64,000 bases of DNA from Trichomonas vaginalis G3. Its lineage: Eukaryota; Parabasalia; Trichomonadida; Trichomonadidae. Below the pieces are notes generated by a model. The model saw only the letters and a list, made by a program, of their open reading frames with translations. It ran no database searches and was not told the DNA's origin. Positions 1 through 9,888 of the stretch are shown piece after piece. How positions within the stretch are numbered: the stretch's first letter is position 1; every line of letters starts with the position of its first letter. A program made the position numbers and the translations under genes. The stretch covers positions 19,365,319 to 19,429,318 of the forward strand of contig NC_067206.1 of the NCBI RefSeq assembly GCF_026262505.1. The letters are read 5' to 3'.

Positions 1-2244
1 TTAATTTTCTTCGAACCTCCTGTTTGCTTTGAAGAGTTAGCACAGTATAAGAATTTGTCTACAATCTGCTGCCATGTACCAAAACCTAAAACACTTGCTG
101 GATTTGTTGAGTTCATTGACGTATAAATAGAACCAACAGGATATAATGTTTGAAGAATCTGGGCCTTCATTGTTTGAAGCTCTGTTTTGTCTGCTTTCTT
201 ATCTAACATTGTTGGTAGTTCATATGCTTCAAAGTTTCTGGCATGATCTTCGATATTCCTGCAACTCTTATCTAAATTGTTAAGAGTATCTTTTACGCTT
301 GTACTTGGATTCTCTAAAGGTGCACTTGAACCAAGGTCAAAGTTCAGTATTATGTCATCAGCTCTAACAGTAGTGAAGGATTTATGTGTATGATTTTTGT
401 CTGCTTTACTATTTAATGTAGCTTGAAGTTCATTTATATCGGAGATATTGTGTTTATGAGATTTCAAAACTTTGTTCGTTGCGTCAAGTTCATCTTTGTC
501 AGCTTTACTTTTAATAGCATCTTCAAACGTTATTTTTGACTTAACTCTCAAAGTAAATCTTGGTTCAACTAATACACCGTTAACATTGAAAGTAGAGGCA
601 TAAATTTCACCGGTATAACCAAATGCTTCTGGTGCTTTAGCTACATCATACTGTACAGTACAGCTTATGTCATAACCTTTAGCACGAATGTATTTATATC
701 TTCTTTCATTAACATTTTTTGTTTCGCTTCATCACTTCGTGTTAAATATCCATGATAGTCCGTTATAATCTGTTCATCTGAACTTATATAATGAACATGG
801 TTCTTGTCCGCTTTACTATTTAATGTAGCTTGAAGTTCATTTATATCGGAGATATTGTGTTTATGAGATTTCAAAACTTTCTTCATTGCGTCAAGTTCAT
901 TTTTGTCCGCTTTACTATTTAATGTAGCTTGAAGTTCATTTATATCGGAGATATTGTGTTTATGTTCTTTATCTGCTTTTTTGGCTAATTTCTCTTCTAT
1001 CTCATTTATTTCAAGTTCATGCCTACCACCACCTCCCGAAGAAGTATTTTTCTTCAGCTCTTGAAGAACGTCCACTTCGCCATCTTTGGTGTCAATAATG
1101 AGACTTTGAGTTAAAACCTTTCCTGTCTTAATGGATGTTTGTAAAACTTCTTCTTCACCATGTTCGGGGTCATGGTCGTCATCATATTTTGTGAAATCAG
1201 AGATGTTGTCATACATTAAGCATATCTGTCTCAAAAGTTCTGCTATTTGAAACTGGAACGAAAGATATACAGAACTTTCATCATCTCCTAAAGTCAAGTC
1301 TGCTTTCTTAAGTATTTCTTGAATGTATGCAATGAGAACAGAGTACCTTGGAAAATATTCGAACAATATTTCATTAGCTGTTGGTTTTGGTGGTTCTTCT
1401 GGAGTTTCTGTTGTTTCAGTTCCTTCTGTAGGTTCTGTTGGAGTTTCTGCATCTCTTGACTTCAATGCTCTTGCTCTCAAAGACCTAAATGTTAGAGCAC
1501 CGGGTTTTACAAAGGACTTTATAAATGCTTTAATAGTTCCTGGTAAGTTATTGTTAGCATTAAGTAAGTTCCTTATGCTTCCATCATGTACGTCCATAGC
1601 ACTATGTAAAAAATCTATACTTTTCTTGTAGTCAGCAATAGACTGACTGTGATTTTTTAAAGATTTGTCAATACCTTTAAGCCAATCTTCATGCATGTCT
1701 GATACTGAGCCAAGAATATCATTTGCTTCCTTTAGTGTATTTTGTGCTTTCGTAAAGTATCCAATCCCGTACGTGCATTGTTTGCTATACGTCTTACAGT
1801 ATCTATTTGACTCCTTGTTTCTTGCATCCAACCAGATAAAGTTTTAATAGTATCCGAACCATTTGAAATGAAGTTCAAAGCATTTTTAACGTCATCTAAA
1901 GCTTCTTCACCAAGTACTGCCCATATCTTTCCGATTTGGTATTGAAGAACTCCATATGAAGCAGCTGTTAAACCAGTATTTATAAGGTCCCATATCCATG
2001 ATTTAGCAGTTTTTCCATCCTTTCCATCCTTTCCATCCAAACCGTTTTCGCCTTGAGGTCCTTGATTCCTTGTATTCCTTGTTCCTTGTATTCCTTGTGG
2101 TCCTTGTGGTCCGGTGTCACCCTTCTCTCCTTTCAGTTCATCTTTATGTTCGTTATAATATTCTAATGTCATAAGGTGTACATCATTACTGTTACCAGCA
2201 ACGCCAAGAATTTGTTTCTCATTCATGACTAAATTCTTTAGCAT
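1..2244 (-). pseudogene. Fibre-like gene remnant (collagen-like and coiled-coil repeats, gp10-type tip), element 1
   Basis: The strand encodes, in order, a short Gly-X-Y collagen-like stretch (about 2030-2135), alpha-helical segments, several copies of a His-Asn-Ile-Ser-Asp-Ile-Asn-Glu-Leu unit with Lys-Ala-Asp spacers (about 360-970), and at positions 1-160 a tip that starts PVGSIYTSM and contains FLYCANSS. The tip matches the C-terminus of the fibre at 35584-37452. This domain order is that of a trimeric receptor-binding fibre: collagen-like or coiled-coil shaft and a phage baseplate gp10-like head. The gene is broken in several places and runs off the window's left edge, so its full length is unknown. 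Host attachment is inferred from the family resemblance. Confidence 0.6.
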
Positions 2245-2550
2245 TTAATGTTGTCGTCAAATCGAAAGCTCTTTAACAATTCAATGAGAACATTCAGTAC
2301 TTTCACTAATGAGGTATCTACTGTAGAATTTATATATTGCACCGTTCCATCATTTATGATAGGAACTTTACTTATTGTAATGAATGGGTCATAAGTGTTA
2401 AAAGTATCGAAATCAATGACTTTTTTAGTTTTTCCATCGTCAATGACTAAATCATTGCCTTCAATGGGTTAAAGTTGAGTTTTCGTTTACTAGTTCATGT
2501 GCTCTTCTTGCTTCATTTGTTTCATACGCATATGCAGCAATAGTCATATT
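2245..2550 (-). pseudogene. Small remnant upstream of the fibre gene, element 1
   Basis: On this strand I read a start MTIAAYAYETNEARRAHEL and a later stretch with DGTVQYINSTVDTS, ending just before the fibre remnant. It is probably the N-terminal part of a fibre-associated protein, since element 2 also has short repeats of this style at its fibre N-terminus. I do not recognise a domain. It is broken, like its neighbour. Confidence 0.35.
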
Positions 2551-2564
2551 TTAATGAGAATAAA

Positions 2565-3289
2565 ATGTTGTTCTATTTGCAAAGTACAGACCCAAACGAA
2601 TATGGAACAGTAAAGCTTCAAACAAACTTAGGTCTTCAGAATGAAGCACTTGCTTTCAGAGTTGTTGACTTCAATACTATCGCAACTTTTGTCATAACAG
2701 ATGAAACAGATTTCATAGAGATTGAAATAGATGACAAAAGAAGTTTTATAACATTTCCTAACAGAGCAGAGTATAGAATAGATAAAATTGCTGGAGTCAT
2801 AGATACTCTCATAAATGAAGAAACTATTGACAACATAGATGTCGAACTCTCTTCTGAGGGAACATTGAAGTTCAGTAGCAAGAAAGAGTTCAAGATAACA
2901 CGAATGAGTCATAGAGTTCAATTGCTTCTGGGAGCATACCATATGCAACTACCTTTGAAAAGTGTTGACAAAACGATTGAGATGAAATCTGTTCCATACG
3001 TATGTTATGGTAATTGTTTATACATTGAGTCTAAAATAGCTAATGTCACAGGTATTTCAGGAGTTAATAGTAAAGGTTCAGTAGAATATAAATCCTTCTG
3101 TTATGCAGTCAATTCAATGTTCATTCCAAACGTTCCTGTCATAGCAACTCATTAGGTAAATGGGTTCGCATTAGTCCTCATAATTTGAAAGACATGCAAT
3201 TTAGACTTGTTGACTTTCAGGAGGAGCCTGTAGAACTGAAGGCACCAGTGCGAATGACTGTTGAAGTTGACTTTTTTAGAAAATATTAA
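2565..3289 (+). pseudogene. Unidentified virion-type protein remnant, element 1
   Basis: The first 196 codons read cleanly (MLFYLQSTDPNEYGTVKLQT start) and the protein sense continues for a further 45 codons or so after it. The sequence alternates short beta-strand-like stretches and has no cysteine or helix-rich region, which would suit a beta-sandwich virion protein, but I cannot assign it. Its start is divergent from the minus-strand fibre genes, about 15 bases away. Broken, probably by one event. Confidence 0.45.
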
Positions 3290-3725
3290 ATGCAACAGCT
3301 TACAAGAGAACTCAGAGCTAAAAATATAAAGTATGAATTTATGTATTAGGTCATGAACTTTGGTTGTTGCTGTTTGATGAAACAAATGAGTTAGTTATGT
3401 CAGTCAAGAGAACAGAAAAAATATTGTGTTAGTGAAAACTGCACCAAGTCAATAAGATTAGGTTTGCATTATGAAGATGATTCGATACTGTTGAAGAAGT
3501 TTTGGATAGATATTACAAATTGCTTTAATTTACTAAAACATATTTCAAGCAAAGTTTATATTCTGTTGAAAGTTTTGTATACTCGTTCGAATATTTATAC
3601 TTAAACTCAACTCCTGGAGTACCTGGTGTTTCAATGATGCGGATGTTACCTATTTTCATGAATGGTGGCGTTTGACCACAGCATTCGATTTCAGGGTCGA
3701 GATAGTCAATGACACATTGTTTCCC
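3290..3725. pseudogene. Short gene remnants on both strands, element 1
   Basis: The plus strand from 3290 to about 3527 begins with an ATG (MQQLTRELRAKNIKYEF) and holds a small decayed gene. The minus strand from about 3725 to 3530 encodes a piece with PEIECCGQTPPFMKIGNIR and ends near TPGTPGVEFKYK. Neither is recognised. Both are broken, and they fill what would otherwise look like a gap between better preserved genes. Confidence 0.35.
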
Positions 3726-3727
3726 TG

Positions 3728-4027
3728 TTATTCGTGATATAACTTTTCAAGGTCCTCCTTTGTTAGAATTATTTGGTTCTTACTTATAAGATTTGTCAAA
3801 AGCTTCTTATCGTCTTTGAGTAAAATTGTTTGGTATAACTGAAGAAGGTAATGGTCTACGTTATCTGAAGGATTTGTTTGAACATTTGTGTAAGGATTGT
3901 CGTTGGCTTCTCTTGAAAGAATTTGGTCCAGTGGTGGATACTCTAACTTAACATCTGATGTAGCGTTAGCGTTGAAGCTGAGTTTAAATTCACGGATTTC
4001 AGTTCTGGTTCTTTTTCTTTCAAACAC
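3728..4027 (-). CDS. Hypothetical protein, about 99 aa, element 1
   Basis: A hydrophilic frame of about 99 codons ends with LTKEDLEKLYHE. No ATG is seen at its 5' end, so the exact start is unclear and it may begin with a non-ATG codon or be a remnant. It is divergent from the next gene (4045) with under 20 bases between them, the usual tight spacing in this element. The family is unknown. Confidence 0.35.
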   Translation of the reverse strand: MFERKRTRTEIREFKLSFNANATSDVKLEYPPLDQILSREANDNPYTNVQTNPSDNVDHYLLQLYQTILLKDDKKLLTNLISKNQIILTKEDLEKLYHE

Positions 4028-4044
4028 TCTGAACTATAGTTCTT

Positions 4045-4563
4045 ATGACAATATTGTTTGTCGTTCGTGAGTCAACATTTGATGTTGGTTCAATTGGAAC
4101 ATTAACGGCACCAGCTAAGATGGATTTGCTTCTCATTTCATATAGAATAAAAACCTTTTATATGTATGAAATGAACAATATACTCGACAAGGGTTTGAAT
4201 GTAAAGCTAACGAATGAAAATATTGTTGAATTCACTGAGACAGGTGCTGTGTATAAAGATGTAGAACTACTGAACAAAAGAGCTAAGGGAAGAAGCAGGA
4301 ACATGAACAAAGGGTGGAAGCCTATAAAAATTTATGTCAATGATGGCTCAGGAGGTTCAAACATAAAGTATGCAGAAAGTTATAGAGTTTATGCTCTCAA
4401 AGGTGAAAAGCCTTCATTTAAGAACAGCTATTCTAACACATATCCTCAAAAGCTAACGGATGGGGAAGTGGATGATATGAATGACAGCAAAAATATTAAC
4501 AGAAATGGCGACAGAGATGCATGGAATTTGTTTACCATCAGTCAATTGAAGGTTAAACTTTAA
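4045..4563 (+). CDS. Hypothetical protein, 172 aa, element 1
   Basis: An open frame of 172 codons from ATG. The protein is basic and rich in Tyr and Asn, with a Lys-Arg patch near residues 80-95 (RAKGRSRNMNKGW) and a Gly-Gly-Ser turn after it. No known domain is recognised. Its stop overlaps by a few bases the 3' end of the packaging ATPase gene on the other strand. By position it may be a small virion or DNA-binding protein, which is inference only. Confidence 0.5.
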   Translation: MTILFVVRESTFDVGSIGTLTAPAKMDLLLISYRIKTFYMYEMNNILDKGLNVKLTNENIVEFTETGAVYKDVELLNKRAKGRSRNMNKGWKPIKIYVNDGSGGSNIKYAESYRVYALKGEKPSFKNSYSNTYPQKLTDGEVDDMNDSKNINRNGDRDAWNLFTISQLKVKL

Positions 4564-5447
4564 AACAATGTTGGTCGTTCCCATGGAATATTTTTGACTT
4601 TAATGGTATTAGTCATGATATGAATCTCAAGGTATGAACGAGGAGAGATGAGAGACTTATATGCTTCCCAAATTTCTTCAAAAGGTAATGTTATACCTGA
4701 CTGTTTCCAAATGAGTTCAATATCATAGCGTGAGAAACCTTGAAAGATAACGAAGTCAGTTATGAGACGTTTTATGTTTAAAGCTAAAAACCTCCATGTT
4801 TGCATAAGTATTGCTACAGTTAAGTGGTAATGTCTGACTTTAGTAATGATGTTAGCTAATGGTGAGTCAGGCTTTGACACTAAACCTTTTCCGGCGAAGT
4901 CGTCGCAAACGAGCAGAGTGTTTGAAGGATACTTTTTGAAGGGGTATTTTGAAAGTTTTGATAGAATGTAGTTTGTCAGTCGTTTCATATCGTAAACTCC
5001 TGAGTACTGACGTAAGTGGTGTTTGTCAATAATTCTTTCCATCTCCTCAGAAGTCTTTTGCATTCCTGACTGTATAAATTCAACGATGGCATAATATTTC
5101 CTCTTACGTCGAATGTAACGTTGAAGAAATTCAATGAGTTCACTGTCTGGAACTTTAACGACAGAGGCTTGAACTTTTTGACATAAATGTTTTCGCTGTT
5201 GAGTCCATAGAGTCTGAAGTTGCTGATATAATGATTTGGTCATAGTAGAGTCGTTTCCTAAACGTTCTGTTATGAGTATATGACGAATGAGGTTAAATGT
5301 CTTACCTGAACCCATCTTTCCACAATAGAAATAAACACCATTTGAACAGAACTCATAGTCCTTACTGAAAGGAAGAATGAGAGAAGAGTTAAGTTTGTCT
5401 GTAGTTTCATTCATGTCTTCATCTACGTCATGTATTAAATGCTTCAT
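4560..5447 (-). CDS. A32-like packaging ATPase (FtsK/HerA superfamily), element 1
   Basis: A 295-residue P-loop ATPase. The Walker A motif is GKMGSGKT (residues about 42-49) and the Walker B is LLVCDDFAGKG (about 180-190). It is a counterpart of the ATPase of element 2 (46425-47300, 291 aa), with similar length, the same motif spacing, and shared features such as a basic QRYIRRKRKYYAIVEF region and an LRQYSG or related stretch before Walker B. In Polintons, poxviruses and other members of this lineage this enzyme pumps DNA into the capsid. The ATG is divergent from the next gene start (5464), with 16 bases between. The frame looks whole. Confidence 0.85.
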   Translation of the reverse strand: MKHLIHDVDEDMNETTDKLNSSLILPFSKDYEFCSNGVYFYCGKMGSGKTFNLIRHILITERLGNDSTMTKSLYQQLQTLWTQQRKHLCQKVQASVVKVPDSELIEFLQRYIRRKRKYYAIVEFIQSGMQKTSEEMERIIDKHHLRQYSGVYDMKRLTNYILSKLSKYPFKKYPSNTLLVCDDFAGKGLVSKPDSPLANIITKVRHYHLTVAILMQTWRFLALNIKRLITDFVIFQGFSRYDIELIWKQSGITLPFEEIWEAYKSLISPRSYLEIHIMTNTIKVKNIPWERPTLF

Positions 5448-5463
5448 TTTATCTCCATTAAAA

Positions 5464-6345
5464 ATGCAAGTCAGAAATATTCAGAACATAGCACCGAGTC
5501 TAACTGACAAGAGTATAAAGATATACTATGAACACGTTATGATGAAACCTACCAAAATTCAAGAAAGTCAGTATACTTATGAATATCCAAGACACTGGGT
5601 AGAGTATGTAGGAGGTGAGAAAGCTATTGAAATCAGACAGGTTCGAAGTATTCCAGCAGGAAGAACAATATTATTGAAGAACTTTAATGTTTTGAGATAT
5701 AATGATGAAACAAAGAAGCAAGATAGTTTCCCTGTTGCTGTGTATGTGAACTTAGATACAGGAGATGACATGAAAGTTTTTAATACAAAGCTTCAAACGG
5801 TAGTGAGAGAACAACTGACTGTGGAAGGACATCCATTACCTTCAGAAGTTACCATAGCATATAATTTTTGAAACAAACTCAATAGATTTTAAAGTCGTCT
5901 CTGCAAAGAAGTCAGGTTTTACATTTAATGAAGCAGATGTCTATTCGAATGAAAACTTCAAAGCTATTGCATGGTTAGATAATGACGATTGCTTTAAGAA
6001 AATATTTAAATACAGTGACTCAACGATGTCAATAGATGACCTTCGTGGAATGTTACCATCGACGTTTACAGTAGAAGGTTCAGCAGGATTGCTTACAAGA
6101 TTGTCAATTGGTGGTATTTGGTCTCGTGAGAACATTGTATAAAATCCAGTATAAGTGAATTTGCTGAAGAATCTATATTATGTCTTTCAAACTACATGTA
6201 TTCGCCGCCGAAGCATTATAGTATAACAAACTTTGTCAGTAAGTTTAACATAAGACTTGTCGAACCTTCTTCAATGAAAGATGTTGTGCTACCTAAAGAT
6301 GGAAAGGATGGACTCATTATTGAAATGATTTTAATTGCATATTAA
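5464..6345 (+). pseudogene. Unidentified virion-type protein, broken, element 1
   Basis: The coding sense starts at an ATG at 5464, preceded by a TCATTTTATCTCC initiator-like site at about 5444. The first part reads MQVRNIQNIAPSLTDKSIK and contains YEYPRHWVEY; the later part includes IDDLRGMLPSTFTVEG and ends with LIIEMILIAY next to the following gene start. The beta-rich composition and its place opposite the ATPase would suit a minor capsid or penton-type protein, but no family is recognised. It is broken in a small number of places. Confidence 0.5.
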
Positions 6346-6570
6346 ATGAGCTTGTTCTTGAAGGTCATTCATGATGAAATAACTGTTGTAGAAGATGTTA
6401 GCAATTGTTCAGACATTTTGAAGCGTATAGATGATATAAGAAAGAAGTTAGATAGACCGCAAAGCGGTGAGGGCGAAGCCCGTGAGAACGCTTATGTTTC
6501 ATTGACTTTCTCCAGTAACGAGAACTTTTATGAGATAATATTGAAGAGAGATGATTTTAATATGGTGTAA
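6346..6570 (+). CDS. Small hypothetical protein, 74 aa, element 1
   Basis: An ATG directly follows the stop of the previous gene, and the stop is directly followed by the ATG of the next, so three genes sit head to tail with no spacer. The protein is charged (KRIDDIRKKLDRPQSGEGEA) and ends in a short beta-like stretch. Family unknown. The tight linkage suggests a shared transcript, which is inference. Confidence 0.5.
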   Translation: MSLFLKVIHDEITVVEDVSNCSDILKRIDDIRKKLDRPQSGEGEARENAYVSLTFSSNENFYEIILKRDDFNMV

Positions 6571-7107
6571 ATGGTAGCTTGGGCAGCTTTAGGCGCAATG
6601 GGAACAAAAGCATTAGCATTTGGAGCAAAAGCACTTGGAGCTTATGACGCAGTAAATAAAATGAGTGGAGGAAGGGTTTCGAAGACATTAGATGCAAATA
6701 AAGGGAAGATTGGAGGCTGGGTTGCAAAGAAGTTAAGATTAAATAAAATAGGGCTCATAAATAAAGCATCCAATTTGGTTGCGACTGAGTCAGAAAATGC
6801 TTTAGGAAAGGACGATGAGTTTGCAAAACACGCAAAAGACTTTAATGACCAGATGAAAGGTGAAACAATGCATTTAAATAGAGTCGATGGAACTAAAGAA
6901 AATGTTTCTTCTCCACAACTTCCACCAGTAGTTCTTCCGTATGGTCCCTATGGAATGTATGGAAACCCTTATGAACGACCATTTGACCCATTGACTGGTG
7001 GAAGTAACTGGTATCATTACGGACGAAGAAGAAAGACAGTCAAGTTGGAGACAGACGTGAAGAAAGCAACTAAAAAGAAACCAAGGAAGAGAGTTATAAA
7101 ACAATGA
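6571..7107 (+). CDS. Hydrophobic N-terminus plus basic tail, possible membrane-active minor virion protein, element 1
   Basis: 178 residues. The N-terminus is an Ala/Gly-rich amphipathic or hydrophobic stretch (MVAWAALGAMGTKALAFGAK), followed by basic helices (KTLDANKGKIGGWVAKKLRL), a Pro-rich Tyr/Gly segment (PPVVLPYGPYGMYGNPYERP) and a very basic C-terminus (KKATKKKPRKRVIK). Element 2 has proteins of the same design at 34472 and 38425. This resembles the architecture of membrane-lytic or DNA-contacting minor capsid proteins such as adenovirus pVI. That role is inferred, not shown. Confidence 0.5.
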   Translation: MVAWAALGAMGTKALAFGAKALGAYDAVNKMSGGRVSKTLDANKGKIGGWVAKKLRLNKIGLINKASNLVATESENALGKDDEFAKHAKDFNDQMKGETMHLNRVDGTKENVSSPQLPPVVLPYGPYGMYGNPYERPFDPLTGGSNWYHYGRRRKTVKLETDVKKATKKKPRKRVIKQ

Positions 7108-7253
7108 ATTCAACAGGGTTAGAAATGAGGTTAGAAAACGTGTTAGATCTAACATTCTAACATAAACATTATTTTTGCGCTATGTTTTCATACGTGTGGG
7201 AGTGGTGAGATCATTTATTTTTAAATAAATGTGGGAACAAAAATATAACATTT

Positions 7254-7688
7254 CTACTCAGCAGGAATGAGACCCTTACTGACTATGTATTCGTTTAATA
7301 CTTGATGAAAACAATGGTACATATTATCGTATGGGTATACACAACGTCTGTTTCCATCGTCGTCGTATATGTAGAGCTCAAATCCAGTCCAACCTTCTTT
7401 TGTACAATATGTAGCTTTATTTAAGTATGCATTTATGTAGATAAGGCAATTTTCTTCATCGCTCCAGAAATAATTTTTGTTCTTTGTTGAAATAGTTTTT
7501 GTTCCTCTGCGACCATAAGGAATGTATGCAATGAACTTTGCGTCATAAGGGATTGTAATATATTCAGGGTTTCTTTCATCGTCAATGGGTCTGTCTTTGT
7601 TAAAATGCATGTTTCTCAGTTTTACTTGAGTTTTGAATAGTTCACGGAAACGTTCTGGGAAAGAGTCATAGTAAATGTAGTCGGACAT
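7254..7688 (-). CDS. Hypothetical protein, 144 aa, element 1
   Basis: An open frame of 144 codons from ATG, rich in Tyr, Asp and Asn (MSDYIYYDSFPERFRELF start; VYPYDNMYHCFHQVLNEY near the end). It is the last gene before the element's right side. Upstream (7690-7745) is a long A/T run. No domain is recognised. Between it and the preceding gene (7108-7253) I see no gene. Confidence 0.5.
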   Translation of the reverse strand: MSDYIYYDSFPERFRELFKTQVKLRNMHFNKDRPIDDERNPEYITIPYDAKFIAYIPYGRRGTKTISTKNKNYFWSDEENCLIYINAYLNKATYCTKEGWTGFELYIYDDDGNRRCVYPYDNMYHCFHQVLNEYIVSKGLIPAE

Positions 7689-7829
7689 GTCTTTGTAATG
7701 AAATAAAAAATTAAAAAAAAATAAAAATAAGGTTATTTTTATTTAGTGAGGACGGTAGGGAATTTGTTAGTGAAGTCGTTTGTGAAAACGTTTATGTATC
7801 AGATGGTTTTGTAAATATTTAAGGTTAAG

Positions 7830-8545
7830 TTGGGTAAGGTGGAACGCAGTGCCACAGTACCCAACTTACCCATACTAACTCATGTATATGGGTTTACACT
7901 ATCAATTCGCAAAGTTGTTCCGAATTCTTCCAAAATGGAAGGACCCGAAACAACTTTGCTTGTTAACGATACAGACGCATTACTTTGCATTGATACTGTG
8001 CTGAGTTGTGTAGAAAGTTTGATTAGAGTTGTTTTGTTCTGGTATCTCTCATCTTCTGATGAGAGAAATCAAAGCAACACAACTCTAATGAGTTTGTTTT
8101 CACTCATTTGTATGTAGGTTTTTAGTTCGATTGGAGCTGCTTCATAATGAGATCTCTCATCAATTGATGAGGGAGATCATAACAAAGCAGCTCTAATGTA
8201 TATGCTCGTATTAACCGGGTTGTAATGCGTTGTAACGTCAGCTTGTAGTTCGTTTGGGGCCACTTCACATTGAGATGAGAAGAAATGATTAAAGGACTCT
8301 GAAAGGCTTTGGCCGTTGATGTTGTAATCGCATTACTTGGAACTAGCTGGATGCTAAGCTGTGTAGAATGTTCGATTAGAGCTGTTTTGATATGATTTTT
8401 CTCATCATAAGATTGGAGGAATCATAGCAAAACAACTCTAATGGGTTTACCATCATCTACTTGTATGTAGATGTTTGGAAAATTGTCTTGTTAATCGATT
8501 TTCGAGATGACTTTCAAATGCTATAATCAAATGACAAACAAGTCT
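7830..8545. repeat. Hairpin array A (five to six imperfect palindromic units)
   Basis: Successive stem-loops can be paired by eye. One is a perfect 11-bp stem (TAAGTTGGGTA near 7827 with its complement near 7860). Others are arms at about 7910 and 7950 (GCAAAGTTGTTCCG), about 8026 and 8078 (ATTAGAGTTGT with ACAACTCTAAT), about 8130 and 8190 (GGAGCTGCTT), and about 8375 and 8435 (ATTAGAGCTGTTTTG). Units recur about every 110-130 bases, and several share a leader like TGTAGTTCGATTAGAG. No long open frame explains the array. It lies right beside the coding part of element 1. Confidence 0.7.
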
Positions 8546-8645
8546 AAGATTTCTCGACAATACATCAAATCATGATGTTTGTAAGTGCGATGAGATTAGA
8601 GTTTTTGAAGGAATGACAAGAGAAGTAGGGAAGCTCGGTGTAATA

Positions 8646-9886
8646 AACAGAAATTCATCAAAAGTGACAGCTCTCAATTTTTTGACATTTGTAAATTCTA
8701 AATTGAATGAGAAAAATGAAATAATACTAAGCATAATACAATATTCTAGATTTAATTATAATTAGGAAAAAGTTAGTTTTGAGAGTACTTTTCATAGGCA
8801 TATAGAATGAAATCTTCTGAAAAATAATATCACATAAACTCATATTATTTTCTAATATATAACTATTTTATATAAAAATCAAATTCAATGATCTTAAAAG
8901 CGAAGGATAAACCTCAAAATTTACGAATATAATGAGTGGGAATATAATGCTTATCTATCATAAAACCATATGAAATATCAATTTTTGCTTTACGCCTAAT
9001 TTTTGACGACAATTAGCAAAAAATGTTAATTGTTAACACTCAGTCCATTTGAATATGAAAAATAAAATTGACTTTGATTAAATGTTTTTATTTATCATGC
9101 AATTCTTCTTGCGACCAAAGATTTGAATAAAATTTCAAAAAATAAGATAGCTTAAAAAATAATATACGGTAGTGTTTACTAATAGATGAATAGTATATAA
9201 ATTCTATTAAAATGGATTTGATCCAAAAAAATATAAAACCAAAAATAATTGTTATAATTTAAATGAAGAAGTAATTTAAAACGATTTTATTTATGATCAA
9301 ATTTTATATATTTTTTTGGATCAAATCCATTTTAATAGAATTTATATACTATTCATCTATTAGTAAACACTACCGTATATTATTTTTTAAGCTATCTTAT
9401 TTTTTGAAATTTTATTCAAATCTTTGGTCGCAAGAAGAATTGCATGATAAATAAAAACATTTAATCAAAGTCAATTTTATTTTTCATATTCAAATGGACT
9501 GAGTGTTAACAATTAACATTTTTTGCTAATTGTCGTCAAAAATTAGGCGTAAAGCAAAAATTGATATTTCATATGGTTTTATGATAGATAAGCATTATAT
9601 TCCCACTCATTATATTCGTAAATTTTGAGGTTTATCCTTCGCTTTTAAGATCATTGAATTTGATTTTTATATAAAATAGTTATATATTAGAAAATAATAT
9701 GAGTTTATGTGATATTATTTTTCAGAAGATTTTGTGTTCTTCTTCAAAATTTTATTTTTTTATTAAAAAGAATCTTTACAAAATATACATTTACTTTAAT
9801 TAATATTTAAAAACGTGCTCTATCAAAAGTTCCAAAAATTCAATATTTTAGCTTTTCTGAGGTGTCACTTTTGATGAATTTCTGTT
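8646..9886. mobile_element. Non-autonomous TIR element with a giant internal palindrome, 1.24 kb
   Basis: The ends are inverted repeats of about 24-26 bases starting AACAGAAATTCATCAAAAGT (8646 inward, and the complement ending at 9886), with TA on both outer sides (8644-8645 and 9887-9888), as expected for a TA-targeting element such as Tc1/mariner kin. There is no coding frame of note inside. The middle is the 426-bp-arm palindrome listed separately. The near-identity of the ends suggests a fairly recent insertion. A weaker match to the end sequence lies at about 26160-26190. Confidence 0.65.
8810..9732. repeat. Near-perfect palindrome, arms 426 bp, spacer 71 bp
   Basis: The left arm 8810-9235 and right arm 9307-9732 are reverse complements in every segment I compared. 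Paired positions always sum to 18542, so there are no net insertions or deletions. The spacer is 9236-9306. Arms this long and this equal are rare, because they are unstable in replication, and they imply a very recent origin or active equalising. As RNA the whole unit would fold into a dsRNA of about 0.4 kb. Confidence 0.9.
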
Positions 9887-9888
9887 TA

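Larger units (their letters stand above)
1..7740. mobile_element. Maverick/Polinton element 1, right part only (fossil)
   Basis: This is the end of a virus-like Maverick element whose left part lies outside the window. The family is shown by a packaging ATPase (4560-5447), a fibre-like gene related to the one in element 2, and small virion-type genes packed on both strands with gaps of a few bases. No terminal inverted repeat is recognised here. The right limit is set where coding ends and the hairpin array begins, so it may be off by about 100 bases. The element is broken, with roughly ten or more breaks, most in the first 3.7 kb. It looks older than element 2, though part of it (4.0-7.7 kb) still reads well. 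Confidence 0.75.

Noticed and set aside
1323-1631. Plus-strand frame opposite the fibre remnant
   Set aside because: It is the mirror of the coiled-coil coding strand (Val/Ser-rich) and has no support of its own.
7830-8117. 95-codon plus-strand frame
   Set aside because: It lies over hairpin array A and is explained by the repeated stems. No protein-like domain.
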